Shown here piece by piece: positions 45,694 to 58,499 of a stretch of DNA of 64,000 bases. The DNA is from Rosa chinensis (lineage: Eukaryota > Streptophyta > Magnoliopsida > Rosales > Rosaceae). The stretch lies in the NCBI RefSeq assembly GCF_002994745.2, contig NC_037093.1, positions 22,703,555 through 22,767,554 of the forward strand, written 5' to 3'. The position numbers and the translations under genes were made by a program. Positions within the stretch are counted from its first letter, which is position 1, and every line of letters starts with the position of its first letter. The notes beneath the pieces are model-generated. The model saw nothing but the letters and a program-made list of their open reading frames with translations, ran no database searches and was not told where the DNA came from.

Positions 45694-45839
45694 TGACGCT
45701 ATTCACACACTCATTTTCTCTATTCACACACCCTCTCTATTTTTATATTACTTTAATTCAATTTACTTTTTACAAATTACCCTAACTACCCTCCCTTGCA
45801 ATTCTGATTATTTTTCTTTTTTCTTTTTTTTTCTACCCG

Positions 45840-46135
45840 CAGACGAAGACTTCAAAACCCTTATTTTGCAAGTCAATTTGTGTTCAAGTTTTGCCTTACT
45901 TCCAAAACTACAAATTGCATGAAATTTTAGCATGCTTTACCTTAATGTGTTTACTTTGATTCTGAAAAATTTCAAGTTCATTGCTGCACAAATGAATTTT
46001 TAGTAAATCTCCAAAGCTGAACTATTCCTGCCTTAAGGTTCCACTTTAAATTGTGTTAAATTTGGTCAAATTTAACTCTTGCTTGAGAGCTCCTTAAGTC
46101 ATACCCCGGGTTTGGGGTGTGACAAATTGGTATAA
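45840..46135 (+). mobile_element. Possible gypsy LTR end with decayed primer site
   Basis: GGGTTTGGGGTGTGACA followed by AATTGGTATAAAA resembles an LTR end (TGACA) and a damaged initiator-Met primer site. The start of the LTR is not seen. Confidence 0.35.
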
Positions 46136-46154
46136 AATTTCCTAATTTCTCTTT

Positions 46155-46450
46155 AGATTTTTTTTTTGAAAAGGGGTTTGGAACCCAGCCTAATTGGGAA
46201 GCTCAACCCCACGCCCGTTATTATTATTAATAATAGCAGAAATATTGTACATCGAGGGGGACATAAAGTCTAAACCTCGAGTACTAGTACATGAGTTCTC
46301 GTAGAGAACATCCCAGATAATCATAGGAGTCTCCTCTAACCATTAGTCATCTAAATAGTTAACACTAGCAAGGTGTGCCAATCTATGGGCAACACCATTT
46401 GCTTAATGATAAATAGATTGTAAATTTAGTGAAGAGATTGCACGCAAATA
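46155..46450 (-). mobile_element. LINE 3' end (RNase H C-terminus plus tail)
   Basis: Minus strand reads NGVAHRLAHLASVNYLDD, the C-terminal wording of plant L1-type RNase H. A 3' untranslated stretch and a poly-A tail follow, seen on the plus strand as the T run at 46158-46167. It is 5'-truncated, as LINE copies often are. Confidence 0.6.
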
Positions 46451-46980
46451 TACCTTACAATCCTCCACAATAGATTTAGCATGAACAAGTTAAGTTTTGA
46501 GTGATGAGGAAGTAATCAAGGAAATTGAGTGTTTTGTCTTATTTATTTTTGCAGGGAAACTAAAATATTTACTGAAATGAGGAGCACCTTTGTTGCTTCT
46601 TGAATGTTGACAATTTTAATGAGGTAAATTGTTTTTCTAGGTCATTAGCTAATGTTCTTAAAATCTTATGTAGGGTCGTTGATGATTCAAATTTTTTGCT
46701 TACATTAGAATTTTCACCGTGACCTTTAGATTTTGCATGAAGAAGTTAAGTTTTGAGTGATGAGGAAGTAATGAAGAAAGTTTCTGTGACTATAGATATC
46801 CATTATAAAACTCTGCATTGACTAATATTGTGCTCTTTCTGTTTATGTTTTGTTGCAGATTCTTAATGCCATTACGTAACAACAATCTTTTGTCTGAAGT
46901 GTAGACAGAAGAAATTTAATGAAAATAAAATTCATTAAATAAATCGGTCAATATTTGAAATTTTGACTAAACAGGCTTAG

Positions 46981-47830
46981 TTGGCACATGGGTCCTACAA
47001 AAGGTACACGTGGCTCATACGTCACCAAAATTATGTGAGCTTCGAGGACGACAGACAGAGGGACGCAAGCAGACGAAAGAAACCTCTCCAAAGCTCAGAA
47101 GTCTCCCAAGCTCGTGAAGAACCATCAAGCTGCCAAATAGCCAGTCTCTTCACCTCACCGACTTCAGACAAACAACAAAAATCACCTACAAGTTCAGAAG
47201 TCGTCAAACTCGCTGAGGATCAACAAGCACCAAGTAAACGTGCCGATTCATCCCAATCAAAGTCATACTCGCCACGTGACACCTCTCGTGGTTCAAATCT
47301 GACCAAGATCAAACCTCTTCAGTCCTTGATCATCCGTCTTCTTCAAGTCGTCAACAAAGCAAAGCTTCTGCCAAGTTCTTCATCAAGCTCGTGGAGAATC
47401 AACAAGAACTAAGCACACATGCCAATTCATCCACCATCAAAGCTAAAGAACACTCACCACGTGACATCGCTCGTGGTTCAAATCCGATCAAGAGCAAGCC
47501 TCTGCATCCTTTGGTCAACCACTTTCTACAAGTCGTCAACAAAGTAAATCCTCTATAAGTTCTTCATTAAGCTCGTGGAGAATCAACAAGCACCAAACAC
47601 ACGTCTTGGTTCATCCCCTACTAAAACCGAAGAACACCCACCACATGACACCACTCGTGGCCTAAATCCGATCAAGATCAAGCCTCTACAGCCCTTGGTC
47701 AATCGTCTTCCTCAAATCGTCAACATAACAAGAAGTTCACACTACAACCGTTCGATTCAAGATCAAGTGCTTACCACCCTTGGATCAAATCAACGTCGGA
47801 GATCGAATCAAAGGAGATTCTTGTGAAAGA
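46981..47830 (+). repeat. Repeat-coded Ser/Lys-rich open frames, about 190-bp units
   Basis: Open frames 46981-47412 and 47575-47826 are made of imperfect direct repeats. Each has CTCGTGGAGAATCAACAAG, CACCACGTGACA..CTCGTGGTTCAAATC and CAAGTCGTCAACAAAG, at about 47200, 47390 and 47570. The encoded peptide is low in complexity (SSSSSSW and others) and has no known domain. The 3' side (TGTAACCCTCAAATTCATTA) resembles a retroelement LTR polyadenylation zone. I read it as LTR-like repeat DNA rather than a gene. Confidence 0.45.
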
Positions 47831-48556
47831 ACATCTACAGAGATTGTAACCCTCAAATTCATTAATAAAAAATTATATTATTTTGTACACGTGTCTGCAT
47901 TCTGTTTGTTTTCAGATTTCCGTGTTTACATGAAGTGCTATTATATTTTCTTTGGATGCTATTTTACAATATTTGAGATATTATTGCATAGGATCTATTT
48001 GTTACAGACAGGAAATAATGTTCCAAAGTCTATTGTTTTTTTCATCCTAATGTTGAAGTTTTATTTACGGGTGAGTGTTCTTTCAATACAGTTATCTATA
48101 AAATATTCTATTAAGAGTTTCATACCATTGATTATGCGTGTGTCTGCATTTGACTAGCCCCTCATGTAAGTCTTGTTCAATTAATTTTGAACTACTCCAA
48201 TTTTTTTTTCGTACCTCGAAATTTTCCAAATTTGCAGACTACATCTGAAAATGGCTTATTGCCAATCTATAAGAGACGAGAAACTTTAATAAGCTAGGTG
48301 CAATATTGGAACCCCAGACAACAAAGAAGTAAAACATGCGTCTTACCCCTTCTACTCGTATGAGGACAAACTTTGCAATTTAGATAATAATTGATTCATG
48401 ATTGACTTGCCAAATAGAAAAAAGAAGAAAAAAAAAAATAATCAGAATTGCAATAGAGGGTAATTAGGGTAATTTGTAAAAATAAATTGAATTAAAGTAA
48501 TAGAAAAATAGAATGAATGTGTGAATAAAGAAAATGGGTGTGTGAATAGCACCACA

Positions 48557-49834
48557 CAAAAAAAAAGTCATATAAATTAATTGTGATGAAATGAATGAAA
48601 GAAATAAAAAATAAAATAAACAAGAACGGGCCTATGGCATGTACTTGGGCAACTACAAATTTGTCTGAGGTCCAGGTAACATTCAAATCTCCAGGTTTTG
48701 CAGAAATTATTGCATCGTTGAGTTGAAATCTATCAGTTCGTCTGTGTGGTAGAGCTAGCTCCACAAGAATTTAATCGTCCAGCCTATCTCCTTTTCCATG
48801 GTATTCCCCTACCCTATCTCTCTATCTGCATCGTCTGCCTTTCTAGTATTGAACTGTATTGAATTTTTATGGAGGTTGAGAACTTTGGTTTATGCCAGAA
48901 GACAGAAAAATATTAATTCCCAAAATTAGAGTCGAGGTCATTTTAGTTGTTAATAATCGATAGGTTAGAAACCTGTGCTTGCAGTATACCCAAAAGATCA
49001 GAGTAAATTACACAATGAATAGCAATGTAGTTTTCCAATCATCTGCAAGCTATTTATTAATAGCTGTCCTACTATACGAACCCAAGAAAAAGAATATTAA
49101 GAACCGAGAAAGAAGAACAACAAAAAGCTCTCACAACCCGTCCCCAGTTCCAAGCTGATTGTCAATTTAAAAATAGGGTTCTCTTGTTCGTGATACGTTT
49201 TCCTTGATTAATTGATAATGATGTATTGGTACTATTAATTGTCTCATGTTCGTTATGTTTCTTTCTATTTCACTCCTAACTCTAGAGCTGCATACATTAT
49301 GCTGCTTAGGTTAGAGAACTTTTGAGTGACTTTGGTGCAGACCCTTGCCCCAGTTCAATGGTTTAAGCGATCGAATTCCATTGCAATTGTATCAATAACA
49401 AAGCAGTGAGTTAGCAGAAATGTAAAATGGAACATGTATTTTTATGCAAAGGTTTCTGTGGTTGTTATAGATCAAAGCAAGAAAGGCTTTGCCGTACGTA
49501 GCAGAAAAAACAAGCACCAGCTTTGAAGACTAATAAGCAAAAAAATAGTTAATGTTTGCAAAGTTGGAGAAACCCCAAATAGAAGAGACAATAGAATCCA
49601 ATGAGTAGCATTAGTTACCGAGGCAAATTCTATGAAAACCTCCGCCCTTCATTTTCTCCCTATTTCTAGACATCCGTGAAATTCCTTTGTTCTTTCAAAT
49701 TGTGGTGGTGATGACGCCATCGTAGATTTCTCCTCCTTATTGTCTTGCTGCTTAGGTGACCACTTGTTGGGGGTCGCCTGGTTTGGACCGGTAGTGTGAC
49801 TAGTGTCTTGTTGGGTTGTTTGTTTAGGCAAATT
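48557..49834. other. Gene-free stretch
   Basis: Moderately AT-rich. Short open frames (48492-48764, 49649-49831) have no recognisable domain. No RNA gene was seen. Confidence 0.4.
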
Positions 49835-50235
49835 TTTTTTTGGTTACAGAGGGGACCGAAACGTCCCAAAACTAAAACAACTTAGCTAGCAAGCCTCACA
49901 CTAGGCCTTACTTGTTCTGCGCATTCTTACAGTATCATCAAGGTCTTCAAAGTAAGCCTGAGAAACATGAATGAGAGGACTTTCAAATTCCACAACTCCA
50001 TAGGCAATTAGGCATGAGTAATGCTATTTTTAGCAAGGCAGTCAGCAACCATGTTACACTCCCTATAAATGCAACCATGTTACACTCCCTATAAATGTGT
50101 CTTACAGAAAAAGATTGGAACTTATCAATAAGATTTCTGCAGCAAGTGATGAGAGAACCAAGAGAATGGAGAGAAACATCAGTATTCTTAATGAGCCTCA
50201 CAAGAATTGCATAATCAGATTCAACGTCTTTTTTT
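49835..50235 (-). mobile_element. LINE RNase H fragment with tail
   Basis: Minus-strand wording SVRHIYRECNMVA fits the RNase H end of L1-type LINEs (aromatic-x-x-R-E-x-N-x-V-A). The T run near 49837-49846 would be the poly-A tail. An internal 26-bp direct duplication (50046-50097, CAACCATGTTACACTCCC twice) distorts the frame. Confidence 0.6.
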
Positions 50236-50941
50236 GGAGAGAAACATCAGCATTCAATTTGGTTCTTTAATATTTGACCCGTATAGTTAGGTCTTTGGTG
50301 TGTTTTTTTTTTTGGCAATAAAACTTACACTCTTCGCATTTACTAGGGTATAAGAGTTGGCTAGAAAGCATAAGTAGGTAAGTAGGGATGTCCCAGTTCC
50401 AATGGCCCGATTTTTCTGTATTGATTACTAATCCAACTGATAATTTTAGTTTTCAATTAGTTGTAACACCAAAAAGTTGGCTCAATTATGTTTCGCATTG
50501 ATTTCAACAAATTGACCCATATCTCGAACGATAATTATATTCAAAACCTAGCCTATCTCATACAAAAATTTTCACTATCATGGATCGAAAGTAACTTGAC
50601 CATCAAAAATTTTGGTATGAAGCTTGAACATAGGGACCAAAAGGAAAGCAAAAGAACGTAGAAAGCAATACAGAGACAAAACAATAGATCAAAAAGCAAA
50701 CAGCGTCAAAAACAAAGGCAAAGGGGACAAAACAGAGCAAACAGAAAATGGAGGAAAACCACAGGCATCTACACAAAGTGCTCAAAGAGACCATTGAAGG
50801 CACGTCTTCTACTACAACATCATTATCACCATCAGCCAGATTCCTTTTCCAAATGTTTGGATCAATACAATTCACAAGGAGCTTTAAACTTGGGAACAAA
50901 TTAGCTTGCACTCCAATGCTAAATTATTTATTGGTATCTCC
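50236..50941. other. Gene-free stretch upstream of the phosphatase gene
   Basis: No recognisable coding region. A purine-rich patch at 50630-50760 gives open frames on both strands that look accidental. Confidence 0.4.
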
Positions 50942-50949
50942 GTATATGC
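50942..50949. promoter_or_regulatory. P1BS-like site (GNATATNC) upstream of the phosphatase
   Basis: GTATATGC fits the PHR1 binding consensus GNATATNC, 224 bp before the ATG. In plants PHR1-type Myb factors use it to induce phosphate-starvation genes, and many PAP genes belong to that set. One copy of an 8-bp degenerate motif can arise by chance. Confidence 0.4.
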
Positions 50950-51100
50950 AAACAATGCACTGAAGAAATCTAGGCAGACCCAATTCGTTAGTATTCAACT
51001 CCTTGACATCTAACTTGCATATTTGTACAAACCTCTCAATATTTCCCACATTTTCCAGTAAATTAAACTTTTTTTTTATTTGGATTAAATTCTTCATCTG

Positions 51101-51108
51101 TATATAAA
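51101..51108 (+). promoter_or_regulatory. TATA box of the purple acid phosphatase gene
   Basis: TATATAAA lies 65-72 bp before the ATG, with a plausible start site about 30 bp on. Confidence 0.65.
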
Positions 51109-51172
51109 AGGAGCTGAATGGGTTTTGTATGGACTGGTGGAGTTTGAGGGTGCTCTTGATAGTTTGAAAAGA

Positions 51173-54100
51173 ATGGGTGTGTTGGGATTAGCTTGTGCTT
51201 CTACTTGGTCCATACAAAGGGTAGCTATATTTGTAGTATTGGGTCTGGTTTTGAACTTGGGTGTGGTGTGTAATGGAGGCAAAACAAGCACTTTTGTGAG
51301 GCAAATTAACAGAAGTTTGGATATGCCTCTTGACAGTGATGTGTTTAAAATCCCTCCAGGCTATAATGCACCTCAACAAGTATAGTTTTTCAAGATTTAT
51401 AGCTTAAGCTTCTGTTATTAATTAGATTGATCACGAGGTGTACTCAAACTTTTGGTGTTTAATTTTGTTTAGTTGTATGATTAATGTGTGTTTTCCTGTG
51501 TGAAGGTTCATATAACGCAAGGGGACCGTCACGGGAAGGCTGTGATTGTGTCATGGGTGACTGTAGATGAACCAGGTTCCAGTACCGTGCTTTACTGGAG
51601 CACGAATGGGAAGCAAAAGAAGGCTGAGGGAAAAGTTAAAACCTATAAATTCTACAATTACACTTCCGGTTACATTCACCACACCACCATCAAAAAATTA
51701 AAGGTACAATTTTATGTTTAGTTTCAGGTTTCCCTCGGTTGTTTTTTTCTTCAAATGCTAGGTTGGTGTGGAATCTGTATGAGAGAGACTAAGTTTTGGA
51801 GGTCTTTTATTGAAATGATGAATGTAGTATATAAGCATTGTGAGCCAATCATCTGTGTTCTTGTAGTTCAATACCAAATATTACTATGTCGTTGGAGTCG
51901 ACCACTCTGAGCGGCAGTTCTGGTTTATGACTCCTCCTGAAGTTGGGCCAGACGTCCCTTACACATTTGGTCTAATAGGTAAGTATTCTGTATCAAAAGA
52001 TTCAAAACACAATACATAGTAAGGATCATCTAGCTCGATAGATTTCATTCAACATTTGGCATTATGAATCATAGATATATAATGGTTCCAGTCTTATGAT
52101 ATATTCTTGTCTTTCAGGGTTCATTTTGGATGAATGGTTTTGAAAATAGTGATTTAGTTAATATTGTATAGTTAAACTGCATGGTCGAACTATAAGAATC
52201 TAATTGGATTTTGAATTGAAAGAAAAAGTTCAAATGAGTTTCAAATGCTTACTTGTTGTAGTTAATTTAAATCCATTTCAGTTATACTGTATTGAGCTAG
52301 CTATTTCAAATGTCTTTGGTCTTATGTTTTGTAATTTCTTCAAACTAGTATAGCTTTAATAATATGAAGACATAGTGTTCTTTTTGGTCTTAATCTTAAA
52401 AGCATGGGAACTACATAATGGACAAGATCGGCAACACTGCATTTCCATACATATGAATATCATTTAGACAGTTACCATTGGGTTGCAGGGGATCTGGGTC
52501 AGACCTTTGATTCAAACAAGACGCTAACTCATTACGAGCTAAATCCACTGAAAGGAGAGACAATTTTATTTGTTGGCGACCTCTCGTATGCGGATGACTA
52601 CCCAAATCATGATAATGTCAGATGGGATACATGGGGAAGATTCACAGAGCGGAGTGCTGCTTATCAACCTTGGATATGGACTGCAGGGAATCATGAAATT
52701 GATTGTGCCCCAGAAATTGTAAGCATCTCAAAAAACCTTTGGTTTCTCTGGAACATAAACTTGTACTCTTAGTTGTCTTTTCTTGTCTTGGATAAGATCA
52801 TACATGATATAGTTATTTTTAGTACTATAACATTATACATCTTTGGAGAGATACAGAGACTATTTCTTGAGGTTAGTTTTACCTCTGTTGGTATATACTT
52901 TTTTATGCATTACCATTTACCACTTTGATCATTCATTTTTTGTTCGTTAGACTATATATTTGCATACACTTCTGCTTGTGGATTTTCTGTGAATTCTATA
53001 TCCTCTGGGACATTTTACGTTTATCCATGAGGCCATTTCTAAATGCTCTAATCAAGAGAAAGTTTTTCTTGCCCGTGTAATATTAGATTTGGTCTTACAA
53101 GTTACAATTGATAAGTTGGGATTCGGTTTGTTCGCTTGTAAGAAAACAACGTATGATAGGTAATAAGCGTATTCGGATTGCCACCTATAAGAATGATTGT
53201 CTTCTTTGGGAAACCAAAGAACGCAAGCACGGCCTGCATTGCATAAATGCTAAAAACAAGATAAGGATGGATGTATGATAGCTAACGAACGTGAGGAAAA
53301 TTATTATATATATGGTCTCGGACCATGGTGCCCTATTAGTTTATTTACAGTAGTCCATGTTATAAAATTTGAACCAGAATTTGCTGCTCAATCATTTTGC
53401 ATATGCACTTTCCAAGTACTGATGAATCATTGGATGAACTACATTTACTAAAAGAGAATTAGTACTTTTATATATGGCAGGGGGAAACCAAATCTTTTAA
53501 ACCTTACACTCACCGGTATCATGTCCCACATAAAGCATCAGGGAGTACTGCCCCTTTTTGGTACTCAATCAAGAGAGCTTCGTCCTACGTCATCGTCTTA
53601 GCTTCATATTCAGCATATGGTAAGAATATATATTATAATCATGCATACTATTTTTATCAACATGAGTGATGAACAAGTTTATCCAGCAAAACGTATGAAA
53701 AGTGTAGTAGTTTCAGATATATTTAACATTGTAGTTAGATCATCTGTACAAAATGTCTTTGTTAGGCACGTTTCTGTTCCTTGTTTTTTGTTTTCAATGC
53801 CAAGAAGAAAAGGTCTTTGTTAATTAAGGTGATTGATTAAACAAGTTCATTCAACCATATTATTTTATTTTTCTTACTATCTTGTTTTTCTTTAGGTAAA
53901 TACACTCCTCAGTACGTATGGCTCGAGCAGGAGCTATCAAAAGTTAATAGAAGTGAGACACCATGGTTGATTGTCTTAATGCATTCCCCATGGTATAATA
54001 GCTACAACTATCACTATATGGAAGGAGAAAGCATGAGAGTGATGTTTGAGCCGTGGTTTGTACAGTACAAAGTTGACGTGGTATTTTCTGGTCATGTCCA

Positions 54101-54840
54101 TGCCTATGAACGATCTGTAAGTGCTCGATGTATATGTTCTAAATCATTAGTTTCAGAATCATTTTGTTTGATACCTGCTATCTGCATAGAACTGGTCATT
54201 GTCTCTGTCAAATTACTCTCTATTTGTAAAACTAAGATTTTGCAGTTCAGCATATTTTATCCCTGATCAATTCAATGTTTTTGATAAGCTACACAAAACC
54301 CTTTTGAGGAAAATTACTTTTCACAAATTCTGATAGCTATGTGGAAGGAAACTGCACGTATTTATTTCCTTTTTCCCTGCCCCATTAATCATCATGAGCG
54401 CATTGCTCAATAAGTGATTTCTAATTCAATATACCACAGGAACGCATATCCAATGTTGCATATAACATTACAAATGGTAATTGCATTCCTGTGAAAGATC
54501 AATTTGCACCTGTGTACATAACCATTGGGGATGGAGGAAATCTTGAAGGCTTAGCAACCTCGTAAGTATAAATGAATATGTGTAACATGATATATTTGAT
54601 ATTTTGTGACAATACTTGAATCATTGAATGTCTTCTTCTGTGTGCAGCATGACAGAGCCACAGCCAGAGTACTCGGCCTATCGAGAGGCCAGTTTTGGTC
54701 ATGCCATTTTTGACATCAAGAACCGAAGCCATGCTTATTTTAGTTGGCACCGTAATCAAGATGGATATGCTGTAGAAGCTGATTCTATGGTGTTCTTGAA
54801 TAGATACTTTCATCCTCTTGATGATTCCACAAGTGCTTGA
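51173..54840 (+). CDS. PAP: Purple acid phosphatase (group Ia, PAP10/PAP12-like), eight exons
   Basis: Hydrolyses phosphate monoesters at acid pH, usually as a secreted or vacuolar Fe-Zn or Fe-Mn glycoprotein that helps recover phosphate. Exons: 51173-51379, 51506-51703, 51867-51978, 52489-52718, 53481-53619, 53896-54116, 54440-54561, 54648-54840, all with GT/AG introns and phases that keep one frame of 473 residues, the family's usual length. All seven metal ligands are present: Asp174 (GDLGQT), Asp203 and Tyr206 (GDLSYAD), Asn240 (GNHE), His325 (LMHSPW), His362 and His364 (GHVHAYERS). The N-terminus has a signal-peptide-like hydrophobic stretch (residues about 14-33) before [16 protein letters not shown]. 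Fibronectin-like N-domain sequence PQQVHITQGD follows. The start is the in-frame ATG after the TATA box. N-glycosylation motifs include N46RS and NIT in exon 7. No lesion was seen. The exact orthologue cannot be fixed from one sequence. Confidence 0.95.
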
Positions 54841-56083
54841 ACATAATGTAAGAAACATACAAAGCAACTTTTGGTTGCTATTGTTCTTGTAGAATATATA
54901 CCCAAGTGTATAGGTTAAAAGACTTAATAGTTGATACTTTCCTCAATCTGATGGCTGAATCATGTATATCTTTTAACTTATTTCCTTGTTGCTACATATA
55001 CTATCATCCTCTTGCTCTGCTATCACTATATACTCATGTTATTCATCTCTATATTATCAGCCGTATTGCTATACTCTTCATCGTTGTTCAGAGTTCTGAA
55101 TTATTGCATCAATTCTTCCTCTGCAACATCCTTTGCAACTAAGTAAAGCACATAGAGTTCATCAACCACAATGAACTTTGGATAAGAATTTGAAAATTAA
55201 CCACTTAAATAACTGCCATCTCTGTGAGCTGTTTGTATTTTGTTGTTCTGTGTTCTCTGCTTGGTTCTACTCTTTGGCTTGCTTTTAGTAAAATCTTTTA
55301 AAGACAAAAGAAAACAAAAATGCACACAGAAATACTAAAGTTTCGTAAACTGTTGGAAGCAGAGATAAATCACTGAGTCGCAACCTTGCCCCTAGTGTTT
55401 TTTTTTTTTTTTTTGGTGAATCTTCTCCCTAATGTTGCAGCTTTAGTGCTTTAGTTTTTGATAATTTCAATGTTGGTTGCCTTAGAGCTTTCCTTTGTAG
55501 TTTTTTATTGTCTTTTTCTTATCAGAAAAAAAAGGGGATAAAATCATCTACACATTATAAGTCCATATTGCATTTATACTAGTACAATATATTATAGTAC
55601 TTAAAAAGGATGGTGGTCGTAGAACTCAAAATCTGGTAGTGTGTTACAACTCCAGATTCAAAAGTAAAATCTAGTCCATATTGCATTTAGCCATGGGGTT
55701 GTTTACATAGAAAATTCATGTGTTTCTCTTGCTCCGGTGTCTTTTGGTCTTTGGTGATGCAGTCCTCTTCGAATCTAAGACAAGATGGGGGTGTCTTTAC
55801 TCTTTGGATCGAAGCAAGACTGGGATCGAGGAAACAATATAGCCAAAGATGAAAACTGGATCGAGGCAAGATTGACTGTTCAATATGGACATTAGAGGAG
55901 GCAAACAACCGAGCGGGCCTATTTACGTTACGTGTCGTACTTAGGTCGACCCATTTACTTGAACGTTAAACCCGGCCTGACCCCTAGCCTAAGTCCATAA
56001 CGTGCCAGGTCGTGCTCGGGCCATCCCAAAATTAGGCACGATTAAAAAAATTTATTTGACTATTTTTATTTTTTTTATCTGTA
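54841..56083. other. Phosphatase 3' region and gene-free sequence
   Basis: The beginning should hold the 3' UTR. Beyond it there is no coding signal. A GC-rich island (55910-56035) contains CCCGGCCTGACCCC and CGTGCTCGGGCC and resembles those at 17.5 and 27.4 kb. Confidence 0.4.
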
Positions 56084-56329
56084 ATTGTAAAGAGAAGTTT
56101 TAAATACACACCCCTAATTACTTAATACACACTCCTTACTCAATACACCAACCATTTAATTACTCATTCTAATATTTTCCTAAATACACAACCCAAATTA
56201 CCTAAAATATCCTTAACCTAAAAAACCATGAAATACACTATTATTTAACTACATTAAGGCTACTATTTAATTTAATTAGTATATATTAACATATTAGTAT
56301 TTTATAATTGACCATATTAATTACTTGTG

Positions 56330-56547
56330 TGTTTTAGGGAAACGAGAATTGAGAGGAATTTGCTGTGTATTCTCATTGATAATAGGGGCCTCTTTATATA
56401 GAGGATTACAATGTATAGAATCTCAATCATACAAGGAAAGTAATCGTACATTGAATAGGAATCTAGATCCTTCTAATTCAACCCTATTACCACTAGGTCA
56501 AGTAACCTAGAGTTTGGGCCAAACACAAATAGAGATATCCTTAAACA
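56330..56547 (-). repeat. Copia 2, 3' LTR
   Basis: 218 bp with the minus-strand TATA box in CCTCTTTATATAGAGG. It is followed at 56548 by a purine tract (minus strand AAGGGGAG). Confidence 0.93.
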
Positions 56548-56599
56548 CTCCCCTTGTGTTGTCCAAACGCGGTGCTTCTCTCGTTGCCTTGTTAAAAAC

Positions 56600-57616
56600 C
56601 TGGCCGAGTAACAAAAAACCCAGTGGGACAAAAATAACCTCGGTCGAAGGGGAAAAAGAGCACAACACACCCTTCACGTTTCAAGGTGAACATGTAGACA
56701 TCTCCCCCTGATGTCTGTGCCTCCCCCTGATGACTACGATCATGGGAGTTCAGATAATTTCCGCAAGTCAATTCTTGCCACATGTTTCTCGAACGTGGAT
56801 TTGGGCAATGACTTAGTAAACAAGTCTGCCTCACTTTCCTCAGATTGAATCTAGTTCACTTTGATCTCAAGAAGAGTCTGTTGTTGCTGATTATGCTTGG
56901 TGTTATCGCTTTTGATGTAGCCTTGCCTCATTTGTTCAAAACAAGCAGCATTATCCTAAATGCTCGTAGGCTCATCTGTGGTAGACTTCAAACCACAATT
57001 GCTTCGAACATGCGTAATTATGGATCCAATCCATATACATTCACGAACCACTTTGTGAAGAGCAATAATCTCTGCATTGTTCGAAGATATAGCTACTAGG
57101 GTCTATTCTGTAGACCTCCAAGATGTCACGGTATTTTCCCATGGTGAACACTTAACCGGATTGGGAATGACCTTTTTGTGGGTCAGAGAGATACCCAATA
57201 TCAGCAAAACCTTCCAAAACACTTATGTCGTTTGGGGAGGGGATAGAGAACGCAGGCCAGCGTTGGCGGCGTTTCTGGTGTGTGATGGGTCTGAATCCAT
57301 CATCTTTCTTGTAGGGAAAGAACAAGCCCAAATTAATCATACATCTCAAGTATCGAAAGATATCTTTTACACCAATCCAATGACGTCGCGTTGGCGTAGA
57401 GCTATATCTAGCTAACAAGTTCATGGCAAATGAGATGTCCGGTCTTGTGCAATGAGCTAAGTACAATAATGCGCCTATTGTACTCAAGTAAGGCACTCCT
57501 GCCTCTAGCACATCTTCGCCATCATCCTTCGGACGAAGAGGATCCTTTTCAGGATCAAGACTACGGACGATCATGGGGGTGCTTGAAGGTTTGACCTTGT
57601 CAAAATGCCTAAGCAT
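56600..57616 (-). pseudogene. Copia 2 RT end and RNase H
   Basis: 57616-57152 is open: [14 protein letters not shown], then [35 protein letters not shown] and [13 protein letters not shown], the RT-RNase H junction. [17 protein letters not shown] begins RNase H. The rest, with LKSTTDEPT-like and DLFTKSLPKSTFEKH-like wording, is spread over several frames down to about 56740. Catalytic RT motifs upstream are not readable. Confidence 0.8.
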
Positions 57617-58499
57617 CTATCAACACGATGCTCAAGTTCCAAACAAAGACATAATCGTGTTCTCCCAAAATCCTTCATCTCAAACTCGGATTTCAAGTGT
57701 TCAGCGGTTTCCCTTAACTCTTTAAGGGCTTGCAATGAAGATCATGTCCAACATGAACCGCGTTAGAATCCGAAACTTGTTATGGAAACGCGTGGGCACA
57801 TCCCTTCCCAACCAAGTAGTCACTTTAGTAAGCGTTTCAACCTTATTGTAAACACGCTTCGTGGTCTAGAGCCACTTGACTTGGGTAAATGAAGTCCACC
57901 ATGAACCTTTATGTATATTATGTATCTAGATCCCCATAGAGATACGAAGTGACCACTTTTCTAAGCTGCATGATCAGTTATTCGGAAACTACCAAACTGA
58001 CAGGGTAGTGGAGTGCAATGACATCCATTACGAGAGAATATATGTCTCATCGTAGTCGATTCCAGGGCGTTTTGTGAGAAGCCTTGCGCCATAAGGCGTG
58101 ATCACCATCTCTTTTTCTCATCACGCTTTCTAACGAAAACCCATTAGTCAATAGGTTTTATGTTAGGAGGTGTTGGCATTATTGGCTCAAAAACCTTCCT
58201 CTTCGTTAGAGAATCCAACTTAACCTGGATCGCAACTTTCCATTTATTCATCATCGTTGGCATTCATTCATCAACGGAGTGTGGTTCGATATCGTCAGAC
58301 TCAACAAACTCATGTGCAACTACATCTTCAATTATGATGGAGTTTCTATCCCACGTCTCATGTACACTAGTGTAATTTTCATAGAGCTCTATATTCTCAG
58401 GAATAGGTTTTGACGTTGAGGCGTCCCCCAACGATAACCATAACCCGGAAGATTCTCATGAGACTGATTTTGAGTGTGGATGATCAAAGGATTAATTGG

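Larger units (their letters stand above)
45694..48556. mobile_element. Long-TIR element (Mutator-like by appearance)
   Basis: Inverted ends of about 130 bp: left 45694-45830 starting GCTATTCACACACTCATTTT, right 48422-48556 whose complement starts GCTATTCACACACCCATTTT. Interior similarity includes ACTTTAATTCAATTTA and GCAATTCTGATTATTTTT. No transposase is seen inside; the contents are LTR and LINE debris and a repeat-rich open frame. No clear 9-bp duplication was found, so the superfamily is inferred from TIR length only. Confidence 0.6.

Noticed and set aside
49649..49869. Short frames rich in Gln/Thr/Pro
   Set aside because: No domain, overlapping frames, and partly within LINE tail sequence.
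51125..51172. Earlier start for the phosphatase
   Set aside because: The frame extends upstream without an ATG; the first in-frame ATG is at 51173, and the signal-peptide-like stretch begins after it.
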